From Dongia deserti (lineage in GTDB: Bacteria; Pseudomonadota; Alphaproteobacteria; Dongiales; Dongiaceae), in contig NZ_QORW01000007.1 in the NCBI RefSeq assembly GCF_003574735.1, forward strand, positions 124,001 to 188,000: DNA of 64,000 nucleotides, written 5' to 3'. Shown in pieces: positions 39,722-48,399 of this stretch (positions are counted from its first letter, which is position 1; every line of letters begins with the position of its first letter). The notes under the pieces were generated by a model that saw only the letters and a program-made list of their open reading frames with translations, ran no database searches and had not been told where the DNA came from. Position numbers and translations under genes: made by a program.

Positions 39722-40810
39722 ATGATCCCCGACGACAAAGACAATGAGGAGATGAGCGAGGAGGAGCGCGCCGCCGCTGCCGAATGGGAAGCGATGGCAG
39801 GCGCCAGCGAAGAGGCCGATAGCGATTCGCAGCTTTCCAGCGGTCCGAAATCCAACCGCGTCCTCGACCAGGACGAAATCGATAGCCTGCTCGGCCTCGG
39901 CGCCGGTGGCGGCGGCGATGACGAGAAGCCGTCGGGTATCCAGGCGATCATCAACAGCGCGCTGGTCTCCTACGAACGTCTCCCGATGCTGGAGATCGTG
40001 TTCGACCGACTGGTGCGCATGCTCTCCACCTCGCTGCGCAACTTCACGTCGGACAACGTCGAAGTCTCGCTGGACAGCATCACCGCTATTCGTTTCGGCG
40101 ACTACCTGAACTCGATCCCGCTGCCGGCCATGCTCGGCGTATTCAAGGCGGAAGAGTGGGACAATTTCGGCCTTCTGATGGTCGACAGCTCGCTCACCTA
40201 CTCGATTGTCGACGTGCTGCTCGGTGGGCGCCGCGGCACCGCTGCGATGCGTATCGAAGGCCGGCCCTACACCACGATCGAGCGCAACCTGGTGGAGCGC
40301 CTGATCGGCGTCGTGCTGAACGACCTCACCTCGACCTTCGATCCCCTGTCGCCGGTCACCTTCCGGTTCGAGCGCCTGGAGACCAACCCGCGCTTCGCCG
40401 CCATCGCGCGACCCGCCAACGCCGCCGTGCTGGCGCGCCTTCGCGTCGACATGGAAGACCGTGGCGGCCGGCTCGAGTTGCTGCTGCCCTACGCTACGCT
40501 GGAGCCAGTGCGCGAACTGCTGCTGCAGATGTTCATGGGCGAGAAGTTCGGCCGCGATTCGATCTGGGAAACGCATTTGTCCGGCGAGCTTTGGCAGACC
40601 GAAGTATCGATCGATGCCGTGCTGGACGAGTTCAGCCTGTCGCTCGGCGATGTGCTGAGCTGGCAGCCTGGGACGCGGCTGGAGCTGGAATGCACACCGA
40701 ACTCCCCGGTCGAGCTGCGCTGCGGTGGCGTGCAGCTGTTCCGCGGCAATATGGGTCGCCGCGGCGGACATATCGCGGTCCAGATCCAGGACCGATTGAT
40801 GAAGCTCTAG
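39722..40810 (+). CDS. fliM: FliM, flagellar motor switch protein
   Basis: 362 residues. The N-terminal CheY-binding peptide LDQDEIDSLL is present at about residue 43 after an acidic leader. The middle domain has LPMLEIVFDRLVRMLSTSLR and LGVFKAEEWDNFGLLMVDSS; the C-terminal SpoA domain contains LSLGDVLSWQPGTRLELECT. FliM links CheY-P binding to rotational switching and forms the C-ring with FliG and FliN. It starts 24 bp after fliL. Confidence 0.96.
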   Translation: MIPDDKDNEEMSEEERAAAAEWEAMAGASEEADSDSQLSSGPKSNRVLDQDEIDSLLGLGAGGGGDDEKPSGIQAIINSALVSYERLPMLEIVFDRLVRMLSTSLRNFTSDNVEVSLDSITAIRFGDYLNSIPLPAMLGVFKAEEWDNFGLLMVDSSLTYSIVDVLLGGRRGTAAMRIEGRPYTTIERNLVERLIGVVLNDLTSTFDPLSPVTFRFERLETNPRFAAIARPANAAVLARLRVDMEDRGGRLELLLPYATLEPVRELLLQMFMGEKFGRDSIWETHLSGELWQTEVSIDAVLDEFSLSLGDVLSWQPGTRLELECTPNSPVELRCGGVQLFRGNMGRRGGHIAVQIQDRLMKL

Positions 40811-40832
40811 GCAAGTTGGGGAAGGTCACCAG

Positions 40833-41297
40833 ATGTCTTGGTCCTTGATTGCCGATGGCGTCGTGGCGGTTCTGCTGATCGCGACCGTGATCTATATCCG
40901 GCGCTTCAGTCGCCGGATCGCGGCGATCCGCGAGAGCCGCGGCGAATTCGAGAAACTGATCGCCGACCTCACCAAGTCGACCGACCAGGCGGCGAGCCAT
41001 CTGCACCAGTTCAAGTCGGCGGCGGAGCAGGTCGGCAAGGACCTGCAGGCGCGGGTCGATCGCGTGCAGGGCATGGCGAGCGAGTTCGGTCGCATCGGCG
41101 ATGACCTCAATCTCTTGGCCGAACGCGCGGAAAACGCGGCCAACCGCCTGGAAACGGCGATCGGGAAATCGCGGCAGAATCCGATGAGCGTCGCACCGAC
41201 GCCTGTCGTCGCAGTTCATGCTGCTGCCATCGAGTTCACGGAAGACGAGGACGATGGCAGGGTGTCGAACCTCAGTGCTCTGTCGGGATTGCGGTGA
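40833..41297 (+). CDS. Single-span coiled-coil protein (DUF6468 type), position of flagellar positioning protein PflI
   Basis: 154 residues. One N-terminal membrane helix (LIADGVVAVLLIATVIYI), a basic stretch, then a long coiled coil (about 30-115: EFEKLIADLTKSTDQAASHL...AERAENAANRLETAIG) and an acidic tail. It lies between fliM and a MotE-like gene, in the position where Caulobacter carries a flagellar-positioning gene downstream of fliLM, as I recall; identity is not certain. Probably an inner-membrane flagellar accessory protein. Confidence 0.65.
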   Translation: MSWSLIADGVVAVLLIATVIYIRRFSRRIAAIRESRGEFEKLIADLTKSTDQAASHLHQFKSAAEQVGKDLQARVDRVQGMASEFGRIGDDLNLLAERAENAANRLETAIGKSRQNPMSVAPTPVVAVHAAAIEFTEDEDDGRVSNLSALSGLR

Positions 41298-42016
41298 GGC
41301 GGGTCATGCGCATTCGTCTGCTACCCATCGTGATGTTCGCCTTGGTCGGCAGTGTCACCATCAAGATCGGCGCTGTCTGGGACGCCGTCGAGGTGTCCGT
41401 CGGCCGACAGTCGCTGGCGCAAGCTGAACCGGAAGCGCAGGCTCAGCCGACACCGGCAGAGCAGCCTGCAGCCGCAGCGAATGCCACTCCCTCAGAGGCC
41501 TCGTCGCAACAGGCGGCGACGACTCCAGCTGCTCCAACAGAATCGAGCGTGGGGAAGCCGGTCAAGATAGATGACGAGAAGCCGGTTCACGACCCGTTTG
41601 AGTATACCGATGAGGAAGTGGACGTCCTGCAGCAGCTCGCCAAACGGCGCGAAGAACTGGATCTGAGGGCGCGCCACCTCGACGAGCGCGAAGCGTTGAT
41701 TCAGGCCGCCGAGCAGCGCATGGAGCAGAAGATGGCCGAGCTCAAGGCGCTCCAGGCCATGGTCGAAGATTTGCTGAAGGCTCGCAGCGAGCAGGAGGAA
41801 GCCGAGCTCAAGAGCCTGGTCAAGATGTATGAAAACATGAAGCCGAAGGCCGCCGCGCGGGTGTTCGAGGAAATGGACATGGACGTCCTGCTCGACGTGG
41901 TCGATCGCATGAACGAACGCAAGGTTGCACCGATCCTGGCCCTGGTCACGCCGACCCGGGCCAAGGAGATTACCTTTGAACTGGCCCAGCGCCGGCAGCT
42001 GCCGGTGCCGGAATAA
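41294..42016 (+). CDS. MotE-like / MgtE-N-like flagellar accessory protein
   Basis: 240 residues from a GTG that overlaps the previous stop (GTGA); a Met at 41306 is the alternative. A signal or anchor sequence (RLLPIVMFALVGSVTIKIGA) precedes a Pro/Ala/Gln-rich disordered linker (about 45-100), a coiled coil (about 105-180) and a C-terminal MgtE-N-like segment YENMKPKAAARVFEEMDMDV, LLDVVDRMNERKVAPILALV. This build matches MotE of rhizobia (a MotC chaperone) and MotE-like proteins next to fliM. Periplasmic, flagellar role likely. Confidence 0.75.
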   Translation: MRRVMRIRLLPIVMFALVGSVTIKIGAVWDAVEVSVGRQSLAQAEPEAQAQPTPAEQPAAAANATPSEASSQQAATTPAAPTESSVGKPVKIDDEKPVHDPFEYTDEEVDVLQQLAKRREELDLRARHLDEREALIQAAEQRMEQKMAELKALQAMVEDLLKARSEQEEAELKSLVKMYENMKPKAAARVFEEMDMDVLLDVVDRMNERKVAPILALVTPTRAKEITFELAQRRQLPVPE

Positions 42017-42056
42017 GGGTACTTCGCATACTGCCGGAGGATAGGAATATCCTTGT

Positions 42057-42071
42057 TTAACTGCCGCTTAA
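42057..42071. promoter_or_regulatory. CtrA-type box upstream of cheY-cheZ
   Basis: TTAACTGCCGCTTAA, perfect TTAA-N7-TTAA, 89-103 bp upstream of the cheY start and downstream of the fliL operon stop. It suggests that cheY-cheZ is a CtrA-controlled unit of its own. Confidence 0.7.
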
Positions 42072-42159
42072 CCGTTGGTCCGCTAATCATCAAAACGCAA
42101 TATCAGATGCTTCGGCGCGCTGGATCACGGGTCGGGGGCACAGCAAAGGAAATGGTACC

Positions 42160-42546
42160 ATGTCCGTGGACATGAACATGAACATCCTGATCGTGGATGA
42201 TTACAAGACGATGCTGCGGATCATCCGCAATCTGTTGAAGCAGCTTGGCTTCAACAATGTCGACGAGGCGACCGACGGCTCGATGGCGCTGCAGAAGCTG
42301 CGCGACAAGGACTACGGGCTCGTGATCTCCGATTGGAACATGGAGCCGATGACCGGCATCCAGCTGTTGCGCGAAGTGCGCGCCGACTCCAAGCTGAAGA
42401 ACCTTCCCTTCATCATGATCACCGCCGAAAGCAAGACCGAGAACGTGGTCGCGGCCAAGGAGGCGGGCGTCAACAACTACATCGTGAAGCCGTTCAACGC
42501 GGCGACCCTGAAGACCAAGCTGTCCTCCGTTCTGGGCAACTTCTAA
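42160..42546 (+). CDS. cheY: CheY-type chemotaxis response regulator
   Basis: 128 residues, a stand-alone receiver. Acidic pair Asp13-Asp14, phosphoacceptor Asp58 (LVISDWNMEPMTG), Thr88 and Lys110 are all in place. The hexapeptide DWNMEPMTG is typical of CheY. Phosphorylated CheY binds FliM to change rotation. It is followed directly (no gap) by cheZ, and the nearest upstream operon ends with MotE-like after fliM. Confidence 0.92.
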   Translation: MSVDMNMNILIVDDYKTMLRIIRNLLKQLGFNNVDEATDGSMALQKLRDKDYGLVISDWNMEPMTGIQLLREVRADSKLKNLPFIMITAESKTENVVAAKEAGVNNYIVKPFNAATLKTKLSSVLGNF

Positions 42547-43227
42547 ATGTCGGTGGCAGCGATGGCGGGCACCGCGAAATCCAAAGATCCCGGCATGCCG
42601 CCGGAATTGAATGCGCGCCTCAGCGAGCTGCAGGCACAGAGCCGCTCTCCCAGCCGGCAGGACGTGGCAGAAGTGGTGGGCGAGATGCTGCAGTCGCTGG
42701 AAGGCGATCTCTCCGAGGTCAATCTGAAGGTCTATGCGGAGCTCGAGGGTCTGGCCAAATACATCCTGGCGGCCAAGCGCGAGATCGCGGCCCTGCGTCC
42801 AGACGACATCACGTCCGAGCATCTGCCGAAGGCCGCAGATGAACTCGATGCGATCGTGGGATCCACCGAGGAGGCTACCAACGGCATCCTGCAAGCCATG
42901 GAGTTGCTGGAGAGCCTGACAGACAAGATGCCGGAGGAAGTCGCCGAGCAGGTGACGAACGCGGTGACCCAGGTCTACGAGAGCTGCAATTTCCAGGACA
43001 TCACCGGCCAACGCATCACCAAGGTAGTGAAAACGCTGAAGCATATTGAGGAGCGGGTCGAGGCGCTGGTCGCGGCATTCGGCGACGAGATCCAGAAGTA
43101 TCGCGAGGCTCATCCGAAGCAAGAGCAGCAGAAGTCGGGCGATGAGATGCTGCTGAACGGTCCGCAATTGCCGGACGAAGCCGGAAAGCAGGCCGAGATC
43201 GACGCGCTGCTGGCGAGCTTCGACTGA
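42547..43227 (+). CDS. cheZ: CheZ-type CheY-P phosphatase
   Basis: 226 residues, mainly helical. The catalytic segment CNFQDITGQRITKVV carries the Asp and Gln of the CheZ active site (FQDLTGQ in E. coli). The last residues AEIDALLASFD match the CheZ C-terminal peptide that binds CheY-P. It starts immediately after cheY. CheZ removes phosphate from CheY-P and resets the motor. Confidence 0.9.
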   Translation: MSVAAMAGTAKSKDPGMPPELNARLSELQAQSRSPSRQDVAEVVGEMLQSLEGDLSEVNLKVYAELEGLAKYILAAKREIAALRPDDITSEHLPKAADELDAIVGSTEEATNGILQAMELLESLTDKMPEEVAEQVTNAVTQVYESCNFQDITGQRITKVVKTLKHIEERVEALVAAFGDEIQKYREAHPKQEQQKSGDEMLLNGPQLPDEAGKQAEIDALLASFD

Positions 43228-43383
43228 CGTGCACCCTGGCGGCCGTGGGCCGCCGGTCTCAACTCCTGGCCGATTGTTAAGCGTTCCGGACAGGGCTGGG
43301 ACAGCGGCTGGACCTTATTGTAATCTACGCTCAAGGGCGCTCGATTCTCCATGGGATCGGCGCCGCCACAATGTCGGGTGCGT

Positions 43384-46300
43384 ATGAGCCGAACTCCTCG
43401 GCATCGTCTTCTGGCGGGCGTCGGCGCGGCCATAGCATTGGCGGGCCTGCCGCTGTTCGCCTTTGCCGAGGCCGAGATCTCCGCGCGCGGCTGGACCCAT
43501 GACCGATTCGGCCGGCTCGTGTTCGATCGCGCCGCGCGATTGGCGACCAGCGCCGAGATCAAAGACCAGAAGCTGATCATCACTTTTTCCGAACCGGTCT
43601 CAGTCGACCTGTCCGGCGCGCTGCGCTTCCTGAACACCTACGTTGAAGGACCTAAGACCGCGCAGGGACGCAGGATTGAGCTGGACCTCGCGCAACCCGT
43701 GACGCTCTATCAGTGGATCGAAGAGGGTAAGTTTGTGCTCGATCTGCGGCCCACGGACGCGTCATCCGCAGAAGGGTTCCAGACTGGCGCTGGCACGGCG
43801 GCCAGCGAGGCGCCGACGGCCGAAGCCCCCAAGGCAGAAGCCCCCAAGACTGAAGCACCGCCGGCGCAAGAGCCAGGAATCATAAAGCCTGGTGTCGGCA
43901 AGACAGGGCCGGCGGCGACCAGTACGGGTTTGCCCCCGAAAATCATAGCTCGGCACGGCGATCACGGCACCTTCGTGCGTCTGGCAATCGACTGGCCGAG
44001 CCGGATCGGCTACCGCGTCATTCGCGAGGGCGATCGTATCGAGGTGGCGTTCACGGCTCCGGCAGACATCGACCTCGCGCGCGCGCGCAAGACTCTGCCG
44101 ACGGAACTGGCCCAGATTGCCGCGGTCAACGATAACGTCGCGCGCATCTATTTGACTCTCGCGTCCGGGGCCAGCCTGCGCGATTTCCGGCTGGGCCGCA
44201 CGGTCGTGCTCGACATTATGCGGCCGGTGAAGCAGGCGGGCGCCGCGCCGGCCTTACGCCTGCCGGAGACGGGATCCGAAGGGGAACAAGCCGCAGCTGT
44301 GCCGAGCCTCCCTGCGGCGCCGGAACCTGCACCCGAGACGCCGAAGAGCCCCGGCGCGATCGCGGTGCCGCCGGTTGCCGAGGCGCCTGCTGCCCAGCCG
44401 CCAAGGCAACAGCCCTTGGCAGAGAGTCCAGCGCCACCATCCTTGGCCGAGCCGCCGCAAGCGGAACCGTCGCCTCAGTTCGCATTGCGGACCTTGCCGG
44501 CGATGCCGGAGGCGGCGCCTCAGCCCGAGCCTGCGCCCGCAGCCCAGACCGGTCAAACGAGCCAGGCGGCAGAAGCCACGCAGCCGGCGCCGCCACCGAT
44601 GCCTGCGATCGAACAGGCGACGCTGCCGCCGCGCGCACCGGTCGATGTCCAGATCAGGGTCGCGCCGACTGAGAACGGCACCAAGATCATGTTCGCTTGG
44701 CCCCAGGCCGTGGCCGCGGCCGCTTTCCGCCGCAACGGCGCACTCTGGCTTGCGTTCGATATGCCGTCGAACGACGTCAAGAACCTATTCGAGGATGCGC
44801 GTGTGGCGAGGCTTGGCAAGACAAGCAAGCTCGACATACCTGACGTCACCATCATCCGGATCGCGGAAACCTCGCCGCTCGGCGTCAGCATGACCGCGTC
44901 CGGCAAGTCCTGGATCGTCGACCTCACGCCCGGCGGGAAGCACGCACCGACTCAGACGATCGAGCAGCGGCGGGAAAGCCTCGCTGACGGCGCATCCAGC
45001 TTCTTGCTGCAGACCAACGGCCCCGGTCGCGTAGCGAGTGTGACCGATCCCGCCGGCGGCAATATCCATATCGTGCCGGTTCGCCCGTCAGGCCTCGGGA
45101 TTGGCGAGCAAGTGAGCTGGCCGGAATTCCAACTCTTACCGAGCTACCAAGGTGTGGTGATCGCGAGCATAGGCGATTCCATCACCGTCGATTCACTGCC
45201 GCAGGGCGTCGTCATCACGACCAAGCCGCAAGTCGCGCTCGAGCCGATCGCGCAGACGCCGGCCAAAGGCGAGGAAGCGCAGGTGGCTTCCCGTGAGCAG
45301 GAGGCGGAGCCTCAAGCTGCGGCAAAGCCGCAGGCGCCCAAGGAAGGGGAGTCAATTCTCGCCAGTGTGCCGGGGCTGTTCGACCTGCCGACTTGGCGCC
45401 GCGGCGGCGAAGCGACGTTCAGGGCCGACCAACGCGGACTCCAGGAGGCCGTCACCGACGCGAGCGAAGCGGACGAGGCTGTCGCGCGCATGGCGCTCGG
45501 CGAGTTCTATTTCGCCCACGGATTGGTGGAGGAAGCCGACAGCGCCTTGGCGCAGATCGGCCGCGAAGGTCGCAGCCGGCTCGACCAGCGCCGCCTGGCA
45601 TTGCTGGTGGGTGCCATCCAAACGCTCGATGGACAGCTGGAAAAGGCGCGGGCCACGCTGGCAGACAAGTCGCTCACTGGCGTCGCGGAAGCCAATTTGT
45701 TCCAGGGCCTGCTGGCGGCGCGCGAAGAGAAATGGGAAGAGGCGGCCAGGCATCTCGCCGATCCCTTGCCCAACGTCGCCGACTACCCCAAGCCGATCCG
45801 CGAGACGATTTATCTGTCGGCCGGGGAGGCGCTGAATAATGCCGGCAATCCGATTGCCGCGCGGCGCTTCGCGGACGCGCTCCGCCAGGATCAGCCGGAT
45901 CGGAAAGCCCGTGATCGGCTGGCCTATCTTGATGGCCAGATCAAGCTCAAGGCCGGAGATCGCGACGAGGCTTTGCAGTTGTGGGCGCGCCTGGCTGACT
46001 CGTCGGTCGAGGACATCAAGGCGCGCTCGCAATTCGATCTGGTGGAAGAGCGGCTGAAAGGTGGCGAGCTGACGCCGGCGGAAGCGATTCGGCCGCTCGA
46101 AGCACTGCGCTTCGTCAATCGGGGCGGCCAATTCGAGTTCAAGCTGCTGCGCAAGCTGGGGACGCTCTATCTGGGCGAGAACCAGCCGCGCAAGGGCCTG
46201 GTGGCGTTGCGCCAGGCTGCGGCGAATTTCCCGAAACAGCAGGAAGCTAAGGAGGTCGGCGAGCAGATGTCGGCGGCGTTCCGCGAACTCTATCTGGAGG

Positions 46301-47196
46301 ATGGCGCGGACCGGCTCTCGCCGTTGACCGCCGTGGCGCTCTATGACGAGTTCCGCGAGCTCACGCCGGCCGGCGCAGACGGCGACCGCATGATGTCGCT
46401 CCTGGCGGATCGTCTGGTGAATGTGGACCTGCTGGGCCGCGCGGCGGAGCTGCTCGATACCTTGGTGCAGAAGCGCCTGACCGGCCTCGACAAGGTGCAT
46501 GCCGGCACACGCCTCGCGGCCATCCGCATGCTGGACCACAAGCCGGAGCTGGCGCTGAAAGCCTTGAAGGACAGCAAGGTCGATGACGTGCTGCCGCCGG
46601 ATATGGCAGCGGAGCGCAAGCGCTTGGAAGCGCGCGCCACCTTCGACACCGGCGACACGCTCGGCGGCCTTCAGATGCTGTTGGGCGATGACAGCCTGGA
46701 GGCCAAATGGCTGCGCGCCGATATGCAATGGCGCACGCGCGAATGGTCCGCCGCCGCGGACGCGCTGGGCGAACTGATCGCGGGCGAAGAGCAGGTGATG
46801 GCGGATGAGCGTGCCGCACTGAAAGACGCCATGGACCCGTCGAAGAATCCGGCCGCCTCCGTGCGCAGCGCCGAAGCCGAAGCGGAACTGAAAGCCAAGC
46901 AGGAGCAGCACTTCAACGAGCGGGTTGCGCCTCTGCTGCTGAACCGCGTAGTCGCCTTGTCGCTGGCTTCGGATCGCCGCGGCCTGAAGGCGCTGGCCAA
47001 CCAGTATGGCAAGCGCATGGAAGGGACGGGGCAAGGCAAGGCCTTCGCCATGCTGACGGCGGCAGACAATGGATTGCTGGAATCGGTGTCCGCCGAGATG
47101 GCGGGGGTCAACCGCATCGACGCTTTCGTGACCGACTATCGCAAGCGCCTGAAGAAGGCGAGCCTCAGCGCAGAGGCGAACCACAGCGGCAGCTGA
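43384..47196 (+). CDS. Giant exported protein: three AMIN-like beta domains, Pro/Ala-rich linker and TPR-like C-terminal half
   Basis: 1270 residues from MSRTPRHRLLAGVGAAIALA, a Sec signal peptide. Three diverged beta segments recall AMIN-like domains: about 45-125 (ITFSEPVSVDLSGALRFLNT), about 195-290 (TFVRLAIDWPSRIGYRVIRE) and about 425-520 (TKIMFAWPQAVAAAAFRRNG). Between them are Pro/Ala/Glu-rich linkers. From about 690 to the end lie TPR-like helices (EADSALAQIGREGRSRLDQR; YLSAGEALNNAGNPIAARRF). I know no named family. It follows cheZ, 156 bp away, and precedes a convergent oxidoreductase. Periplasmic or cell-wall-associated; a flagellar or polar scaffold role, like FimV or MotC, is speculation. 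Confidence 0.7.
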   Translation: MSRTPRHRLLAGVGAAIALAGLPLFAFAEAEISARGWTHDRFGRLVFDRAARLATSAEIKDQKLIITFSEPVSVDLSGALRFLNTYVEGPKTAQGRRIELDLAQPVTLYQWIEEGKFVLDLRPTDASSAEGFQTGAGTAASEAPTAEAPKAEAPKTEAPPAQEPGIIKPGVGKTGPAATSTGLPPKIIARHGDHGTFVRLAIDWPSRIGYRVIREGDRIEVAFTAPADIDLARARKTLPTELAQIAAVNDNVARIYLTLASGASLRDFRLGRTVVLDIMRPVKQAGAAPALRLPETGSEGEQAAAVPSLPAAPEPAPETPKSPGAIAVPPVAEAPAAQPPRQQPLAESPAPPSLAEPPQAEPSPQFALRTLPAMPEAAPQPEPAPAAQTGQTSQAAEATQPAPPPMPAIEQATLPPRAPVDVQIRVAPTENGTKIMFAWPQAVAAAAFRRNGALWLAFDMPSNDVKNLFEDARVARLGKTSKLDIPDVTIIRIAETSPLGVSMTASGKSWIVDLTPGGKHAPTQTIEQRRESLADGASSFLLQTNGPGRVASVTDPAGGNIHIVPVRPSGLGIGEQVSWPEFQLLPSYQGVVIASIGDSITVDSLPQGVVITTKPQVALEPIAQTPAKGEEAQVASREQEAEPQAAAKPQAPKEGESILASVPGLFDLPTWRRGGEATFRADQRGLQEAVTDASEADEAVARMALGEFYFAHGLVEEADSALAQIGREGRSRLDQRRLALLVGAIQTLDGQLEKARATLADKSLTGVAEANLFQGLLAAREEKWEEAARHLADPLPNVADYPKPIRETIYLSAGEALNNAGNPIAARRFADALRQDQPDRKARDRLAYLDGQIKLKAGDRDEALQLWARLADSSVEDIKARSQFDLVEERLKGGELTPAEAIRPLEALRFVNRGGQFEFKLLRKLGTLYLGENQPRKGLVALRQAAANFPKQQEAKEVGEQMSAAFRELYLEDGADRLSPLTAVALYDEFRELTPAGADGDRMMSLLADRLVNVDLLGRAAELLDTLVQKRLTGLDKVHAGTRLAAIRMLDHKPELALKALKDSKVDDVLPPDMAAERKRLEARATFDTGDTLGGLQMLLGDDSLEAKWLRADMQWRTREWSAAADALGELIAGEEQVMADERAALKDAMDPSKNPAASVRSAEAEAELKAKQEQHFNERVAPLLLNRVVALSLASDRRGLKALANQYGKRMEGTGQGKAFAMLTAADNGLLESVSAEMAGVNRIDAFVTDYRKRLKKASLSAEANHSGS

Positions 47197-47219
47197 TCAG
47201 CTCCACCCGGCTCCTCGCC

Positions 47220-48152
47220 TTACCAGTGAAAGTCATCCGTTGTGAGCCGCCGTCCTAGGAGCATGGCATCTGCCACGATGCGGAGCGGAGCGGGGTTCAC
47301 GTCGCTTCGACGCGTCTGAAGCAACTCGGCGAAGCGGCGATAGATGCGCTGATATTCTTCCATCGGCGCTTCGACGATGGTCTTGCCATCGACGCTGAGC
47401 GCAGTGCCGCCCTTGAACAGGCGTGCGGAACGTCCGTCAGCCAGCTCGATCGTCATGTGCCACTTCTCATCGCCCTTTTCGCGCCAGTCGAAGTCGGCTG
47501 TGAGGGCGGTGCCCTTCGCATCCGACATCACGAGCTTCACCCCAATGGGTGTCTGGCGGTTGGAAGGATAGGTAAGTTCCGCACTCTTCACGAACGGCAC
47601 GTTGGGCAGGATGTGCGTCAGGATTGAGAGCGCGTTGATGCCCGGATCAAAGACGCCGAAGCCGCCCGGCTCCCACACCCAGTCCTGGCCAGGGTGCCAT
47701 TTCTTCACATCCTCGCGCCACTCGATGCGCAGGGAACGAAGGCCGGCCTTGGCGATCAGTGCCCGTGCTTCGTCGACGGCCGGATTGAAGACGGAGTGCC
47801 AAGTCGCGAACAGCACGCGGCTCTTCGCCTTGGCGAAGTCCTCGAGATCGACCAGCTCCGACAAAGTCGTCGCCGGCGGCTTCTCCAGGAGCACATCCTT
47901 GCCCGCCGCGAGCGCCTCATGGGCAAGGGCATGACGCACGCCCGGCGGCGTGTTGACTGCCACCACACCGATCTCCGGCTTCGCGCGATAGAGGGCCGCT
48001 GGCGTCTTGAAGACCGGCACGTCGCCATGGCCAAGGCCTCGCGTACTCACGATTGCCGCCAACTCGAAGTGATCGCTTGCGCCGATCACCGGCACATGCT
48101 GGTCCTGCGAGATCTTGCCGAGGCCGATGATTGCGATTTTGCGTTTGGTCAT
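47220..48152 (-). CDS. Gfo/Idh/MocA-family sugar 1-dehydrogenase (galactose/arabinose dehydrogenase-like)
   Basis: 310 residues. Rossmann nucleotide-binding start KIAIIGLGKISQDQHVPVIG, the E-K-P motif LLEKPPATTL typical of the family (catalytic Lys), and GGFGVFDPGINALSILTHIL. The G-K-I-x-x-D-Q-H-x-P start resembles D-galactose/L-arabinose 1-dehydrogenases (NAD(P)+, sugar to lactone). Divergent from the TRAP transporter operon with a 247-bp gap, so uptake and oxidation of the same substrate is a fair inference. No lactonase or dehydratase is beside it. Confidence 0.83.
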   Translation of the reverse strand: MTKRKIAIIGLGKISQDQHVPVIGASDHFELAAIVSTRGLGHGDVPVFKTPAALYRAKPEIGVVAVNTPPGVRHALAHEALAAGKDVLLEKPPATTLSELVDLEDFAKAKSRVLFATWHSVFNPAVDEARALIAKAGLRSLRIEWREDVKKWHPGQDWVWEPGGFGVFDPGINALSILTHILPNVPFVKSAELTYPSNRQTPIGVKLVMSDAKGTALTADFDWREKGDEKWHMTIELADGRSARLFKGGTALSVDGKTIVEAPMEEYQRIYRRFAELLQTRRSDVNPAPLRIVADAMLLGRRLTTDDFHW

Positions 48153-48234
48153 GCCGGATACCTGTCTTCACGAAACGGGGCTGCCCGCCGGGCGCGCACC
48201 ATACACTGATGACAGTGCGGGAGGTCAACCGGAG

Positions 48235-48246
48235 CATCATATGATG
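48235..48246. promoter_or_regulatory. 12-bp palindrome between dehydrogenase and TRAP operon
   Basis: CATCATATGATG, a perfect palindrome in the divergent intergenic region (48153-48399), plus TTGTATGATAACAT at 48342-48355. Either could be an operator of a sugar-responsive regulator; no regulator gene is adjacent. Confidence 0.3.
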
Positions 48247-48399
48247 ACTAGGCGTGCGGGGAGTTCTGCTTTTCACTGATATTGCGGGAAAAACTCTTGG
48301 CGCTTCCACGCGAGCGCAAATTAGGGGTCGACCTTGATAAGTTGTATGATAACATGACGACCAATAAGTAGGGCAGAAGCCCCATCCCGGGAGGAATAA

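Noticed and set aside
43270-43290. TTAAGCG half-site upstream of the giant TPR gene as a CtrA box
   Set aside because: Only one half is present; the base pairs at the matching N7 spacing on either side are not TTAA-like.
45352-47184. 610-codon open frame on the minus strand
   Set aside because: Antisense to the TPR half of the giant exported protein; composition is that of a reverse-frame shadow.
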